Origin: an uncultured bacterium
GTDB taxonomy: Bacteria; Bacillota; Clostridia; Lachnospirales; Lachnospiraceae
DNA length: 60,740 nucleotides
Assembly (NCBI GenBank): GCA_947073545.1
Contig: CAMTMP010000026.1
Span: 1 to 60,740, forward strand
Direction: 5' to 3'
Position numbers and translations under genes: made by a program
Shown: positions 46,808 through 56,691 of the stretch, piece after piece
Position numbering within the stretch: position 1 is the stretch's first letter
Layout of the letters: the number at the start of each line of letters is the position of its first letter
Notes under the pieces: model-generated
Told to the model about the DNA's origin: nothing
Database searches by the model: none
What the model saw: the letters and a program-made list of their open reading frames with translations, nothing else

Positions 46808-46842
46808 GGAAACCGGATGCCCCGCGGGGTATCCGGTTTCTT
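46808..46842 (+). terminator. Terminator of rpsF-ssb-rpsR
   Basis: GGAAACCGGATgcCCCG and CGGGGtATCCGGTTTC form a near-perfect stem followed by TT. It lies 19 bases after the rpsR stop. Confidence 0.8.
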
Positions 46843-46950
46843 ACGTGAATGAGCGGACGCGGCCGGCATGTATGCTTGTATACCCATATTATGTCAGTAT
46901 TCCGCGAAAAAACTCTATATATAGATGTGGCGGTATTTGGCAAAAAATGC

Positions 46951-46956
46951 TATACT
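46951..46956 (+). promoter_or_regulatory. Extended -10 box ahead of the tandem leader repeats
   Basis: TGC-TATACT, an extended -10, ends 5 bases before the first 100-bp repeat, so the transcript should begin at or next to the repeat. No good -35 is seen. Confidence 0.5.
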
Positions 46957-46961
46957 AACGT

Positions 46962-47157
46962 GAGAAGTACTTCTAAAAGCTCGACAGCAAGGGCTGCCTC
47001 GCTAAGAAGTACTAAATCTCACGTGGAAGAATGCCAAAAGGCGGCATTCTTCAAAGGCGGCGAGAAGTACTTCTAAAAGCTCGACAGCAAGGGCTGCCTC
47101 GCTAAGAAGTACTAAATCTCATGTGGAAGAATGCCCCAAAGCGGCATTTTTCTTGAG
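46962..47157 (+). repeat. Tandem 100-bp structured leader repeat (two copies)
   Basis: Two direct copies start at 46962 and 47062 (period exactly 100). The first 58 bases are identical, and most of the next 30 are. Each copy has a closing pair GAGA/TCTC, a perfect 9-base stem AGTACTTCT/AGAAGTACT, an inner CAGC-AAGG-GCTG hairpin, and then a second hairpin GAAGAATGCC/GGCATTCTTC. In copy two the right arm is GGCATTTTTC followed by TT, which makes it a terminator about 33 bases before the gdpP start. It appears to be a duplicated cis-acting RNA of unknown class, or two fused small RNAs. Confidence 0.8.
47126..47154 (+). terminator. Terminator-like hairpin of leader copy two
   Basis: GAAGAATGCC and GGCATTTTTC pair (one G-U pair), and the right arm itself supplies the T-run. 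Because gdpP starts 33 bases further on the same strand, this is a candidate attenuator. Confidence 0.55.
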
Positions 47158-47186
47158 TGGAGAAAAGCAGGTTTAAGAGGAATGAA

Positions 47187-49247
47187 ATGAAAAATACAGT
47201 GAAGTTAAAAGGGCGGATGAAGTCGTATCTGCAGTCCTCCTTATATTTGGGTTTTTTGCTTGCAGTAGTGGATATTTTGGTTTATGTGCTGGACTATCGG
47301 GCGGGACTTGTGGTGACCGCATTTTTAATTTTTTATTTTGCGATTGCATTGTCTATGATGCTGTATAACAAACCGATTATCATGAACGAGCTGATCAGCT
47401 TTGCGACGCAATACGGACAGATCCAGAGACGGCTTTTGCGGGATCTGGAGCTGCCGCATGCTCTTTTGGATGATGCGGGAAAAGTTATCTGGACAAATAT
47501 TGCTTTTGAGAGGCTTACGCATCAGGAGAAGGGCTGTCGGAAGCCGATCTCCACTCTTTTTCCTGCGATCACGAAGGACATTCTTCCCGGACGGGACGGG
47601 GAGGATGAGATAGAGTGCCGGGTGGAGTATGAGAACGGCAATTATGTGGCGAAACTGAAAAAGATATCCCTGAAAGAGATGGCGGAAAACAGCGATATCA
47701 TTGAGGCGAAGGGTTACGAAGGCTATCTGATTGCAGTCTATCTGTTTGATGAGACGGCGCTGCAGATTGCCTTGAAGGAAGTGGACGATCAGTCCCTTGC
47801 TGTGGCGCTCATTTATCTGGATAATTATGAGGAGGCGCTTGAGAGTGTGGAGGAAGTGCGGCGCTCCCTGCTGATCGCCCTGATTGACAGAAAGGTGAAT
47901 AAGTACATTGCCGCGTTGGACGGCATCTGTAAAAAACTGGAGAAAGACAAGTATCTGGTCATTTTGCGCAAGGAGGCGGCGACCCATTTACAGGAGAATC
48001 GGTTTGACATCTTAGAGGACGTAAAGACGGTCAATATCGGTAATGAAATGGCGGTGACCATCAGCATCGGCATGGGATTAAGCGGTCTGTCTTACGCGCA
48101 GAATTATGAGTTTGCGAGAAACGCAATTGATATCGCGCTGGGCCGGGGCGGAGATCAGGCGGTGGTAAAGGTGCCGGAAAACGTGGTCTATTACGGCGGC
48201 AAGAGCCAGCAGATGGAGAAGAGCACCCGCGTCAAGGCCAGAGTTAAGGCGCATGCTCTGCGGGAGATTATTTCCGTCAAGGATGAAGTATATGTGATGG
48301 GCCACCGCATGGGGGATGTGGACAGTTTCGGCGCGTCGGTGGGAATCTACCGCATTGCGGAGGCGCTTGATAAAAAGGCGCATATTGTTTTGAACGACGT
48401 GACTTCTTCTATGCAGCCCATGGTGGAGATGTTCCGGGATAATGATGATTATGCGGAAGATATGATTATCAACAGCCAGCTTGCGCTTGAGACGGTGGGC
48501 AACAACGCGGTGCTTGTGGTTGTGGATGTGAATAAGCCGAGCATTACGGAGTGCCCGGAGCTTCTGAAGCGATGCAAATCTATTGTGGTGCTGGATCACC
48601 ACAGGCAGGGCACGGAAATTATTGAGAACGCGACGCTCTCTTATATAGAGGCGTATGCGTCTTCGGCCTGCGAGATGGTATCGGAAATCCTGCAGTACAT
48701 CAGCGACGACTTAAGGCTTCGGTCCGAGGAGGCGGACTGCATGTATTCGGGTATTATGATAGATACCAACAACTTTATGACAAAGACGGGCGTCAGAACC
48801 TTTGAGGCGGCGGCGTTCCTTCGCAGAAACGGTGCGGATGTGACTCGTGTCAGAAAGTTGTTCCGGGATGATGCGGCAGAGTACAAGGCGAAGGCGGATG
48901 CAGTCAGTCAGGCGGAAATTTACAGGCGGTTTTATGCCATATCCATCTGTACGGGTGAGGATGTGGTCAGCCCCACCGTGGTGGGTGCGCAGGCGGCCAA
49001 CGAGCTGCTAAATATTAAGGGCATACGGGCCAGCTTTATCCTGACCCGGTATAACGGAATGATCTACATCAGCGCGCGTTCCATCGATGAGGTGAACGTG
49101 CAGGTTATTATGGAGAGAATGGGCGGCGGCGGCCATTTGAACATAGCCGGGGCGCAGCTTGAGAATGGCACGATTGAGGAAGGCATCGCCAGCATCAAGA
49201 GAACGCTGGATACCATGATAGAAGAAGGAGAGCTGAACGCGGATTAA
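47187..49247 (+). CDS. gdpP: GdpP-type cyclic-di-AMP phosphodiesterase
   Basis: A 686-residue membrane enzyme that hydrolyses c-di-AMP. Order: two transmembrane helices (about residues 12-60), a PAS-like domain (HALLDDAGKVIWTNIAFERLT), a degenerate GGDEF domain (VALIYLDNYEEALESV; AVTISIGMGLSG), a DHH domain (VYVMGHRMGDVDSFGASVGIYRIAE; VVVLDHHRQGT) and DHHA1 with GGGGHLNIAGAQ. The start at 47187 has AAGAGGA upstream; in-frame codons before it overlap the leader. It precedes rplI and dnaB, the conserved Bacillota order, and balances the CdaA cyclase encoded at 26699. Confidence 0.95.
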   Translation: MKNTVKLKGRMKSYLQSSLYLGFLLAVVDILVYVLDYRAGLVVTAFLIFYFAIALSMMLYNKPIIMNELISFATQYGQIQRRLLRDLELPHALLDDAGKVIWTNIAFERLTHQEKGCRKPISTLFPAITKDILPGRDGEDEIECRVEYENGNYVAKLKKISLKEMAENSDIIEAKGYEGYLIAVYLFDETALQIALKEVDDQSLAVALIYLDNYEEALESVEEVRRSLLIALIDRKVNKYIAALDGICKKLEKDKYLVILRKEAATHLQENRFDILEDVKTVNIGNEMAVTISIGMGLSGLSYAQNYEFARNAIDIALGRGGDQAVVKVPENVVYYGGKSQQMEKSTRVKARVKAHALREIISVKDEVYVMGHRMGDVDSFGASVGIYRIAEALDKKAHIVLNDVTSSMQPMVEMFRDNDDYAEDMIINSQLALETVGNNAVLVVVDVNKPSITECPELLKRCKSIVVLDHHRQGTEIIENATLSYIEAYASSACEMVSEILQYISDDLRLRSEEADCMYSGIMIDTNNFMTKTGVRTFEAAAFLRRNGADVTRVRKLFRDDAAEYKAKADAVSQAEIYRRFYAISICTGEDVVSPTVVGAQAANELLNIKGIRASFILTRYNGMIYISARSIDEVNVQVIMERMGGGGHLNIAGAQLENGTIEEGIASIKRTLDTMIEEGELNAD

Positions 49248-49350
49248 GTATGTGCAAAAGTAACGGAAAACACAGGGAAAAGAAGCATGGCGGATATAAG
49301 ATGAGTATGGCCGGCATGCTTGAGAATGAGAGGAAAGGAAGCGGAATATC

Positions 49351-49797
49351 ATGCAGATCATATTATTGGAAGATGTGAAGACACTTGGAAAGAAGGGTGA
49401 GATTGTTGATGTCAGCGACGGCTATGCGAGAAATTTCGTACTGCCGAAAAAGCTGGGCGTAGAGGCGAACGCAAAGAATAAGAATGACTTAAAACTCCAG
49501 AAGGCTAACGCGGACAAGGTGGCCAAGGAACAGCTTGACGCGGCGAAGGATCTGGCAGGGGTGTTGGAGACGAAGGAAGTGACCCTGAAAATGAAATCCG
49601 GCGAGGGCGGCAGGGCTTTCGGTTCGGTTTCCTCTAAGGAAATCGCGCAGGCTGCCAAGGAACAGTGTGGTCTGGAACTGGACAAGAAGAAAATACAGCT
49701 TCCTGAGCCCATCAAGGCGCTGGGCGCTTACGAGGTGGCGGTCAAACTGCACCCGAAGGTGACGGGAAAACTGAAAGTAAAAGTGGAGGAAGCCTAA
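49351..49797 (+). CDS. rplI: 50S ribosomal protein L9
   Basis: A 148-residue ribosomal protein. It begins [36 protein letters not shown] in pieces, has a long central helix rich in Lys/Ala ([19 protein letters not shown]), and ends with the C-terminal RNA-binding domain ([19 protein letters not shown]). The ribosome site is GAGAGGAAAGG. It lies in the gdpP-rplI-dnaB order. Confidence 0.97.
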   Translation: MQIILLEDVKTLGKKGEIVDVSDGYARNFVLPKKLGVEANAKNKNDLKLQKANADKVAKEQLDAAKDLAGVLETKEVTLKMKSGEGGRAFGSVSSKEIAQAAKEQCGLELDKKKIQLPEPIKALGAYEVAVKLHPKVTGKLKVKVEEA

Positions 49798-49888
49798 AGA
49801 AGCTGCGGATTGCGGTATATGGAAAGGCGGCTTTGTGCAGTGCATAAGGACATGCAGGGGCGGCTTTAACAGTTAACGGAGGTCGGTT

Positions 49889-51223
49889 TTGGCAGAGGAG
49901 ACACTACTGAAAAGAATATTGCCTCACAGCATAGAGGCGGAACAGTCTGTCGTCGGTTCCATGATTATGGACAGAGAGGCTATTGTGGCAGCTTCCGAGA
50001 TTGTGCTGGGGGAGGATTTTTATAATAAACAGTATGGCGTCCTGTTCGACACGATGGTGGAGTTGAATGATGAGGGCAAACCGGTGGATGTGGTGACTTT
50101 GCAGGACAGGCTTCGGGAAAAGGACGTGCCTCCGGAGGTCAGCAGCCCGGAATTTATCAGAGACTTGATCACTGCGGTTCCCACTTCGGCAAATGTAAAA
50201 TACTATGCGGGTATTGTGGCCGATAAAGCGGTGCTCAGACGACTGATCCGCCTGAATGAAGAGATTGCCAACGACTGTTATGTGGGCAAAGAAAGCTTGG
50301 ATACGATTCTGGAAGACACGGAGAAGCGGGTGTTCGATCTCGTGCAGAGACGGGGTGCCGCAGAATTTGTCCCCATCCGGCAGATTGTGATGAACGCCAT
50401 AGAAAATATCGAACGGGCCTCCCACAATAAGGGAAACGTGACAGGGGTGGCCACGGGATTTTTGGATCTTGATTACAGGACTGCGGGATTACAGCCCTCA
50501 GATCTGATTTTGGTGGCGGCCAGACCTTCCATGGGTAAAACGGCTTTTGTCCTGAATGTGGCCCAATATGTAGCTTTTAAACAGAATAAGACCGTGGCGA
50601 TTTTCAGTTTGGAGATGTCCAAGGAGCAGCTGGTGAACCGACTGTTTTCCATGGAGTCCAGAGTTGACTCCCAGCATTTGCGGACAGGAAATCTGTCGGA
50701 CGCGGAGTGGGAGCAGCTGATCGAGAGCGCGGCGCAGATCGGCAAGTCTAATCTGATCATAGACGATACACCCGGTATCAGTATTTCGGAGATGCGCTCT
50801 AAGTGCCGTAAATATAAGCTGGAACACAATCTGGAGATGATCATTATAGATTATCTGCAATTGATGTCGGGAAGCGGCCGCTCCACGGATTCCAGGCAGC
50901 AGGAAATCTCCGATATCTCCCGTTCCCTGAAGGCGCTTGCCAGAGAACTGCACGTTCCGGTGGTGGCGTTATCGCAGCTTTCCCGAGCGGTGGAGCAACG
51001 GCCCGACCACAGGCCTATGCTTTCTGATCTGCGTGAGTCCGGTGCCATTGAGCAGGATGCGGATGTGGTGATGTTCATATACCGCGACGATTATTACAAT
51101 AAGGATACTGAGCGGAAAGGGATTGCGGAAATTATCATAGCGAAACAGAGAAACGGCCCGATCGGCACGGTGGAGCTGGTTTGGCTGCCGGATTATACGA
51201 AGTTTGCAAACTTAGCCAAATAG
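49889..51223 (+). CDS. dnaB: Replicative DNA helicase
   Basis: A 444-residue hexameric helicase (DnaB of Gram-negative naming, DnaC in Bacillus). N-terminal domain PHSIEAEQSVVGSMIMD; RecA-like C-terminal domain with Walker A AARPSMGKTAFVLN, EMSKEQLVNRLFSME, Walker B MIIIDYLQLMSG and LSRAVEQRPDHRPMLSDLRESGAIEQDAD in parts. The start is TTG at 49889 with a full GGAGGT site 5 bases before it; no ATG is near. No intein is present. Confidence 0.97.
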   Translation: MAEETLLKRILPHSIEAEQSVVGSMIMDREAIVAASEIVLGEDFYNKQYGVLFDTMVELNDEGKPVDVVTLQDRLREKDVPPEVSSPEFIRDLITAVPTSANVKYYAGIVADKAVLRRLIRLNEEIANDCYVGKESLDTILEDTEKRVFDLVQRRGAAEFVPIRQIVMNAIENIERASHNKGNVTGVATGFLDLDYRTAGLQPSDLILVAARPSMGKTAFVLNVAQYVAFKQNKTVAIFSLEMSKEQLVNRLFSMESRVDSQHLRTGNLSDAEWEQLIESAAQIGKSNLIIDDTPGISISEMRSKCRKYKLEHNLEMIIIDYLQLMSGSGRSTDSRQQEISDISRSLKALARELHVPVVALSQLSRAVEQRPDHRPMLSDLRESGAIEQDADVVMFIYRDDYYNKDTERKGIAEIIIAKQRNGPIGTVELVWLPDYTKFANLAK

Positions 51224-51324
51224 TTTGGCGGGAGCGAAAATGGCTGCGAAGAGGGGGAAAAGCGCTGTAAGTGTGTTTTGTAAATGGGCGTGTGCCAAAA
51301 AATGAATAACGGATATAAACTTAC

Positions 51325-51358
51325 AAAAGAGATGACCCATAGCCGGGCGTCTCTTTTC
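51325..51358 (+). terminator. Terminator of gdpP-rplI-dnaB
   Basis: AAAGAGAtgaCCC and GGGcgTCTCTTTT form a stem with a T-run, about 100 bases after the dnaB stop. Confidence 0.65.
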
Positions 51359-51415
51359 TGTTTTTGTCCGCTTATGAATCTGGCTCGAATGACCAAAAGA
51401 AAGGGAGGAGCATAC

Positions 51416-52321
51416 ATGAATGATACCGTTTATTATATTTCGGAGGCATCAAAGAAGGTGGAGGTGGAGCCGCATGTGCTCCGCTACTGGGAAGACGAGT
51501 TGAAGTTGCCGATCGGGCGCAACGAAATGGGGCATCGCTGCTATACGGAGAAGGATATTGAGACACTGCGCCGTATCAGGCAGCTCAAAGAACAGGGACT
51601 ACAGCTTCGGGCGATACGCGTGGTGCTGCAGGGCGGAGGACAAGAACTGTACAGCCGGGAGTATATGCCGGATGGTGCATCAGGCGGCGCAGCAGTAAAG
51701 GATGCATCGGAGGGTGCAGGAATAGGGGCTGTGGATGGCAGCGTAGGAGTAAAGACTGCATCAGGTGGTGCAGGGGTAAAAGATGTGGATGCCGGTATAG
51801 AAACGAGGGCTGCAGATGGCGGTGAACAGAGGAAAGAATCGGAGGCCGCGGATGGCGTAGGCCGGCAGTCTTATCAGGGAACTACGGAATATCCGGGCTC
51901 GGAAGGAAATCCGATCGAAGAAAAATTGGAGGATATGATTATGAAGAAAGCGAAGAAGTATATGGTTACAATGTCCAAGGGAAAGGAGACGGTTCTGGAG
52001 ATGCCGGAAGAGGGACAGGAACTGAGAGAGTACGAGGAGCCGTTGGATGAAGAAAAAGAGAAAAAGGCGAAGCGCCTGCAATATCTTTTGCAGCATATGG
52101 TGACTGATGCGGTTAAAAATGCCAACCGGGAAATGTGTACGGAAATCAAGGAGAGCATTTTAAAGGAGCTGGATTATCAGTTCCGGCAGCAGGAGGAGCG
52201 GGACGAAGAGCGCAAAAAGCGCGAAGAGGAGCATTACCGCAAGATTGATGAAATGATAAGCCAGCGCCGGCGTCCGTCAGAGCGGTTTGGCAGAGGTAAA
52301 AAGAAAGAACCGCTCCCGTAG
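51416..52321 (+). CDS. MerR-like DNA-binding regulator with repeat linker and coiled coil
   Basis: A 301-residue protein. Residues 1-75 are a MerR-type winged helix (VYYISEASKKVEVEPHVLRYWEDE; GHRCYTEKDIETLRRIRQLKEQGLQLRAI in parts). A Gly/Ala/Asp-rich linker (about residues 80-150) repeats units like VKDASEGAG, VKTASGGAG and VKDVDAG. The C-terminal 120 residues are highly charged and predicted coiled coil (EEPLDEEKEKKAKRLQYLL; QQEERDEERKKREEEHYRK). The start at 51416 has GGGAGGAG upstream. The effector is unknown; the build recalls structural MerR-like proteins such as RacA, but that is a guess. Confidence 0.82.
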   Translation: MNDTVYYISEASKKVEVEPHVLRYWEDELKLPIGRNEMGHRCYTEKDIETLRRIRQLKEQGLQLRAIRVVLQGGGQELYSREYMPDGASGGAAVKDASEGAGIGAVDGSVGVKTASGGAGVKDVDAGIETRAADGGEQRKESEAADGVGRQSYQGTTEYPGSEGNPIEEKLEDMIMKKAKKYMVTMSKGKETVLEMPEEGQELREYEEPLDEEKEKKAKRLQYLLQHMVTDAVKNANREMCTEIKESILKELDYQFRQQEERDEERKKREEEHYRKIDEMISQRRRPSERFGRGKKKEPLP

Positions 52322-52376
52322 AAATGTATACACATTTCTAAGAGACGGCTCCCTCAATCATTTGTTGGAATGCTCA

Positions 52377-52547
52377 TTAGCCCTGAGAGATAGCACCTGT
52401 CGGGCAAGCGCCTGCACAGGAACCGCAGTCGATGCACTTAGCGGGATCAATCTCAAACTTGCCGTCGCCCATGCTGATCGCACCAACCGGGCACTGAGCC
52501 TCACAAGCTCCACAAGCTACACAAGAGTCACTGATTACGAATGCCAT
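52377..52547 (-). CDS. 2[4Fe-4S] ferredoxin
   Basis: A 56-residue clostridial ferredoxin, short enough to be missed by default gene calling. It begins MAFVISDSCVACGACEAQCP and carries two CxxCxxCxxxCP cluster motifs (CVACGACEAQCP and CIDCGSCAGACP). It acts as a low-potential electron carrier in the cytosol, for example for pyruvate:ferredoxin oxidoreductase or hydrogenase. The ribosome site AAGGAGGAT lies 7 bases before ATG. It is a single gene convergent with the MerR-like gene, with a GAAATG/CATTTC hairpin between them. Confidence 0.96.
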   Translation of the reverse strand: MAFVISDSCVACGACEAQCPVGAISMGDGKFEIDPAKCIDCGSCAGACPTGAISQG

Positions 52548-52669
52548 GACTATATCCTCCTTATGATATAAAAGTGATTGTTAGCAATAATAAGCTGCTA
52601 CGTTCTTATTTTAATATAAAAGGATTTAATATACAAGTAGAAAAATATAGCTTTTATGCAGGATATGTC

Positions 52670-52698
52670 TTGATTTTTACATCCGTGCTGGGTAGAAT
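52670..52698 (+). promoter_or_regulatory. Promoter of the hybrid sensor kinase
   Basis: TTGATT (52670-52675), 17 bases, TAGAAT (52693-52698), about 75 bases before the start codon. A small GGGCGGT/ACCGGCC hairpin follows. Confidence 0.5.
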
Positions 52699-52772
52699 AA
52701 TATGGGGTATAAATATATAACGGGCGGTAGAAACCGGCCTTATAAAATACATAATAGGATGAGTGTGTCGTA

Positions 52773-55748
52773 ATGAACGGAATGAAAGAAAAATCGTTAA
52801 TAAAAAAAATGCGCAATAATATTTTGGTGCTGGGATCCTTTATCCTTGTTGTTGTTTTCTGCACCCTGGTTCTGCGCGAGACTCTTTGGACAAACACCAA
52901 CCAGATGGGACTGGCTCTGGTGGAGAACTATACCGGAGCGGAGGAGAGCGGTATCCGCACATGCGAGGCCGTTCTGGAGATCAGCGTAAGCTACATTGAG
53001 CAGCGCGAGAAGGAAGATATTACGATTGAGGAACTCAGGGAAGGACTGTATCCTTTCATGGATGGCCTTGTCAAAGTATATGGCGAGGAAAATATTCAGA
53101 TTTACGGTAAGGCGTTTAACGGCACAGAGATCGTGTCGAACAATCCCGAGCTGGAAGCGCTTTATAAGTATAACTTTTTGGAGGCGGGCTACTATCAGGA
53201 GGCGGCTGCCGCGGGAGGGGATGTCTATGTCTCCCCTGTTTACACGGATTATATGACGGAGCTGCCGGTAATCACCATGTGCAAGGTAGTTCCCTCGACG
53301 GGAAGTTATCTGGCCGTCGATCTGCTGCCGTCTTTTTTTGATCTGGAGAATGAAGACCTGGTTTTGCCCGATGAGTCCTCATTCTATCTGGTGGATGAAA
53401 ACGGGGGACTGCTCTACTACAAATCCTGCTGGGACTATGAGAGGGATGAATTTCAGGAATTGGTGGACAGCTATATAGAAAGCGCAATCTGCAACAGCAG
53501 CAATCATGTGCTGGAGAATCTGACGCCTATGGATGGGATTGTCCGAAATGTCTATTTCCAGCATCTGGACAATGGGTGGATCGGCATTCTGACCATACCG
53601 AGGGATAAAATTCTTTCCGGTACCGATACTTTCTACTATATCAGTGCCGTACTCATTGTGCTGGGAGCTATCGTGTTCTTGCTGCAGTTAATCAGAGATT
53701 ACGGGAACCAGAAACGCAATCAGGCGTTGCGGGAAGAAAATGACAGAATAGATGCGCGGACAAAGGTTTATCTAAATGCGATGGACAGCACGGCGCGTGC
53801 CTGCAGAGCCATTTATTATATTAATCTGAATGAGAATACCTGTGATACCGTGTACCCGGATCGTGAAGAGGGCCCTAAGAGGGAGACTTTTGATGACATG
53901 GTTTCGGAAAGTTTTGAGAGCGGTGTTATCATACAGGAACATGTTGAGCTGGTAAAGAAGTTTATTGCTATTGATAATATCAGGAAACAGCTTTCCGACA
54001 GGGATCATATGGAATTACAGTTCCAAAGAAAGAAAACGGATGAAGAGGGATACGAGTGGTGTTCCATTGCCATTACGGTTGCTGAGATGGAAGAAGGAGA
54101 GCCTTCCGCTATTACAATAGCAATCCGCAGCATTGACGATATGATCCGCCGGGAGGAGGAGCAGAGAGAAATGCTGGAGCAGGCTGTGGAACGCGCAGAG
54201 GCTGCCAACCATGCCAAGAGCGATTTCTTATCCCGGATGAGCCACGATATCCGTACACCCATGAACGCGATACTGGGGATGACTTCTGTGGCGACAATGC
54301 ATATCGAAGAGAAGGATCGTGTACTGGATGCGCTTGAAAAGATCATGGTTTCCGGCAAACATCTGCTCGGTCTGATCAATGAAGTGCTGGATATGAGCCG
54401 TATCGAGAGCGGCAAGGTGAGTCTGACGGAAGGCGCCTTTAATATCTCTGATACGATAGAAAGCCTTCTGACCGTGTTCCGCTCGCAGATGGAGTTAAAG
54501 GGTCTTGCGCTTAATGCGGGTATTGCCAAGCTCGAGCACGAGAATGTGGTCGGGGATGAGCAGCACCTGCAGCAGATCTTTATGAATATAATGGGCAATG
54601 CGGTGAAGTTCACACCTTCCGGCGGAAAGATCAGCGTTCACATTGTGGAGAAGCCTTCCCACATCGAGGGCAGTGGCTGCTATGAGTTTATTTTTGAGGA
54701 TACCGGCATTGGTATGGAGCCTGAGTATATCCAGAAAATATTTGAGCCGTTTTCCAGAGCGGCAGACTCCCGCACGGGCAAGATCGAGGGTACGGGACTA
54801 GGCATGTCGATTGCGGTCAATATCGCCCGCATGATGAGGGGTGATATTAAAGTAGAGAGTGAGCTGGGAAAAGGTTCCAAATTTACGGTTATCGTATATT
54901 TGAAACTGGATGACATGACAGCCGCCGATCTGGCTGCGTACAATGGGATGCCGGTGCTGGTTGTGGACGATGAGGAGACGGCATGTGAGAGCTCCTGTGA
55001 GATGCTTAAGAGCCTTGGCATGGAGGCAGAGTATGTGACCAGCGGAGAGGCGGCGTTAAAGCGTCTTTCGGCGGAGGACAAAAAGCGCATTGAAGTGATC
55101 ATCCTTGACTGGAAAATGCCGGGTATGGATGGGTTGGAGACGGCGAAAGATATTCGAAAGACAGTTGGTGATGATATTCTGATTATTATTCAGTCAGCCT
55201 ACGATTGGGCCGATATTGAGGCGGAAGCGCTGGATGCAGGAGTGGATGCCTTTATCGGGAAACCGCTGTTTAAATCCCGTTTGGTGCGTGTGCTCAAGGA
55301 GGCGCTGGAACCGGATCAGGAGGAAAAAATCTCAGCACTGGAAACATTCAGCCAGCAGGATTTTACGGGCAGGCGGGTACTGCTTGTGGAGGATAACGAA
55401 ATCAATATCGAGGTGGCCAAAGAACTCCTTAGCATGGTGGGCATACAGGTTGAGATGGCGGTGAACGGCAAGCTGGCGGTAGAGGCTGTGCAGGAGAAGG
55501 GGCCGGATTACTTTGATCTGATCTTTATGGACATTCAGATGCCTGTTATGAACGGTTACGAGGCTGCAAAGGCAATTCGTGCTTTAGAGCGTGAGGATTT
55601 AAAGAGAATACCCATCGTGGCCATGACGGCGGATGCCTTTGCGGATGATATTAAGAGGGCGAAAGATGCCGGAATGAATGATCACATTTCCAAGCCTGTG
55701 GATATCGAGAGACTGGAGGAGGCGTTAAAGAAGTGGGTGACGAATTGA
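52773..55748 (+). CDS. Hybrid sensor histidine kinase with two receiver domains
   Basis: A 991-residue membrane signalling protein. A transmembrane helix near residues 16-34, an extracellular sensor region (about 35-285, Cache-like by position), a second helix (about 288-310), and a cytosolic coiled region. HisKA carries [19 protein letters not shown] with phospho-His near residue 491. HATPase_c: [35 protein letters not shown]. Receiver 1 has Asp near 779 ([13 protein letters not shown]) and receiver 2 has Asp near 920 ([13 protein letters not shown]), both with the conserved Lys. There is no Hpt or DNA-binding output, so the phosphate must leave through another protein. The ligand is unknown. 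Confidence 0.93.
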   Translation: MNGMKEKSLIKKMRNNILVLGSFILVVVFCTLVLRETLWTNTNQMGLALVENYTGAEESGIRTCEAVLEISVSYIEQREKEDITIEELREGLYPFMDGLVKVYGEENIQIYGKAFNGTEIVSNNPELEALYKYNFLEAGYYQEAAAAGGDVYVSPVYTDYMTELPVITMCKVVPSTGSYLAVDLLPSFFDLENEDLVLPDESSFYLVDENGGLLYYKSCWDYERDEFQELVDSYIESAICNSSNHVLENLTPMDGIVRNVYFQHLDNGWIGILTIPRDKILSGTDTFYYISAVLIVLGAIVFLLQLIRDYGNQKRNQALREENDRIDARTKVYLNAMDSTARACRAIYYINLNENTCDTVYPDREEGPKRETFDDMVSESFESGVIIQEHVELVKKFIAIDNIRKQLSDRDHMELQFQRKKTDEEGYEWCSIAITVAEMEEGEPSAITIAIRSIDDMIRREEEQREMLEQAVERAEAANHAKSDFLSRMSHDIRTPMNAILGMTSVATMHIEEKDRVLDALEKIMVSGKHLLGLINEVLDMSRIESGKVSLTEGAFNISDTIESLLTVFRSQMELKGLALNAGIAKLEHENVVGDEQHLQQIFMNIMGNAVKFTPSGGKISVHIVEKPSHIEGSGCYEFIFEDTGIGMEPEYIQKIFEPFSRAADSRTGKIEGTGLGMSIAVNIARMMRGDIKVESELGKGSKFTVIVYLKLDDMTAADLAAYNGMPVLVVDDEETACESSCEMLKSLGMEAEYVTSGEAALKRLSAEDKKRIEVIILDWKMPGMDGLETAKDIRKTVGDDILIIIQSAYDWADIEAEALDAGVDAFIGKPLFKSRLVRVLKEALEPDQEEKISALETFSQQDFTGRRVLLVEDNEINIEVAKELLSMVGIQVEMAVNGKLAVEAVQEKGPDYFDLIFMDIQMPVMNGYEAAKAIRALEREDLKRIPIVAMTADAFADDIKRAKDAGMNDHISKPVDIERLEEALKKWVTN

Positions 55749-55799
55749 GTGAAGCCGGATAGCGTTTCTCAATTCGGAATAAGTGAAAGAAAACAGATA

Positions 55800-55842
55800 C
55801 AAAAAGAGGGACGGAATCGTGCTTGATCCTGTCCCTTTTTGA
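55800..55842. terminator. Terminator between the sensor kinase and pflA
   Basis: AAAAAGaGGGACgG and CtGTCCCTTTTT form a stem with T-runs on both strands, so it can serve both convergent genes. Confidence 0.75.
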
Positions 55843-55895
55843 ATCAGTGGAAAATGAAAAGCAGTCATTTTTGAACCGAGAGCATGGCGCAAGGT

Positions 55896-56663
55896 CTATG
55901 ACGCGTGTATGCCCAGTTCTTCCCGCCGCTTGCGGATGCCGTCCAGAATGACTTTTTTCTTGTCAATCAGTTTGTCCTTTTCCATAGCGGGAACGTCTTT
56001 GAGCTTGTATTCCATGCCAAGCTTCTCATACTTGGATTCTCCCATCGTGTGATAGGGAAGCGCGTCTAAGGCTTTCAGGTTCGTGAAAGCGCCAATGAAA
56101 TAACCAAGCTGATACAGATACTTGTCGTCGTCGGTGATGCCCGGTACAATGACATGGCGGATCCACATGTCCACATGCTTTTCGTTTAGATATTCCGCAA
56201 AGGCGAGAATCCCTTCGTTTGGCTGTGAGGTAAGCTCCTTGTGCTTATCCGGATCTATGTGCTTGATATCCAGCATAACCAAATCGGTTAATTCCATTAA
56301 GTGATCCAGTTTCGCAAGCCACTCTGGGTTTGCATTTTTCTTGTAGGCAATGCCGGAGGAATCGATGCAGGTGTGTACGTTATTTTTCTTTGCGATGGTA
56401 AAGAGGTCGATCAGAAAATCCACCTGCATCAGAGGTTCGCCGCCGGTGACGGTGATGCCGCCGCCATGATAAAACGCCTCGTTTCTTTTATACTGTTCAA
56501 AAATATATTCCGGCTCCATCAGCGTGCCGCCGTTCATCTCCCATGTGTCTGGATTGTGGCAGTAAGCGCACCGCATCGGGCAGCCCTGGACAAACACCAC
56601 AAACCGGGTTCCCGGGCCGTCTACTGTACCGAAACTCTCTAAGGAATGGATTCGTCCCTGCAT
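55896..56663 (-). CDS. pflA: Pyruvate formate-lyase activating enzyme
   Basis: A 255-residue radical SAM enzyme that installs the glycyl radical on pyruvate formate-lyase. The [4Fe-4S] motif is Cys28, Cys32, Cys35 in VQGCPMRCAYCHNPDTW, followed by GGGITVTGGEPLMQ and VMLDIKHIDPDKH; the length is canonical (about 246-255). The ribosome site is AAGAAGG. It lies downstream of the pfl genes on the same strand but beyond a strong terminator, with one small gene before it, so it is probably expressed separately. Confidence 0.97.
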   Translation of the reverse strand: MQGRIHSLESFGTVDGPGTRFVVFVQGCPMRCAYCHNPDTWEMNGGTLMEPEYIFEQYKRNEAFYHGGGITVTGGEPLMQVDFLIDLFTIAKKNNVHTCIDSSGIAYKKNANPEWLAKLDHLMELTDLVMLDIKHIDPDKHKELTSQPNEGILAFAEYLNEKHVDMWIRHVIVPGITDDDKYLYQLGYFIGAFTNLKALDALPYHTMGESKYEKLGMEYKLKDVPAMEKDKLIDKKKVILDGIRKRREELGIHAS

Positions 56664-56691
56664 CTCAAAAACCTTCTTTCTGCTTATTCTT

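Noticed and set aside
46962..47157. Known ydaO/yuaA c-di-AMP riboswitch or CRISPR array
   Set aside because: Only two 100-bp units exist, without spacers, and the fold and conserved bases of ydaO are not seen.
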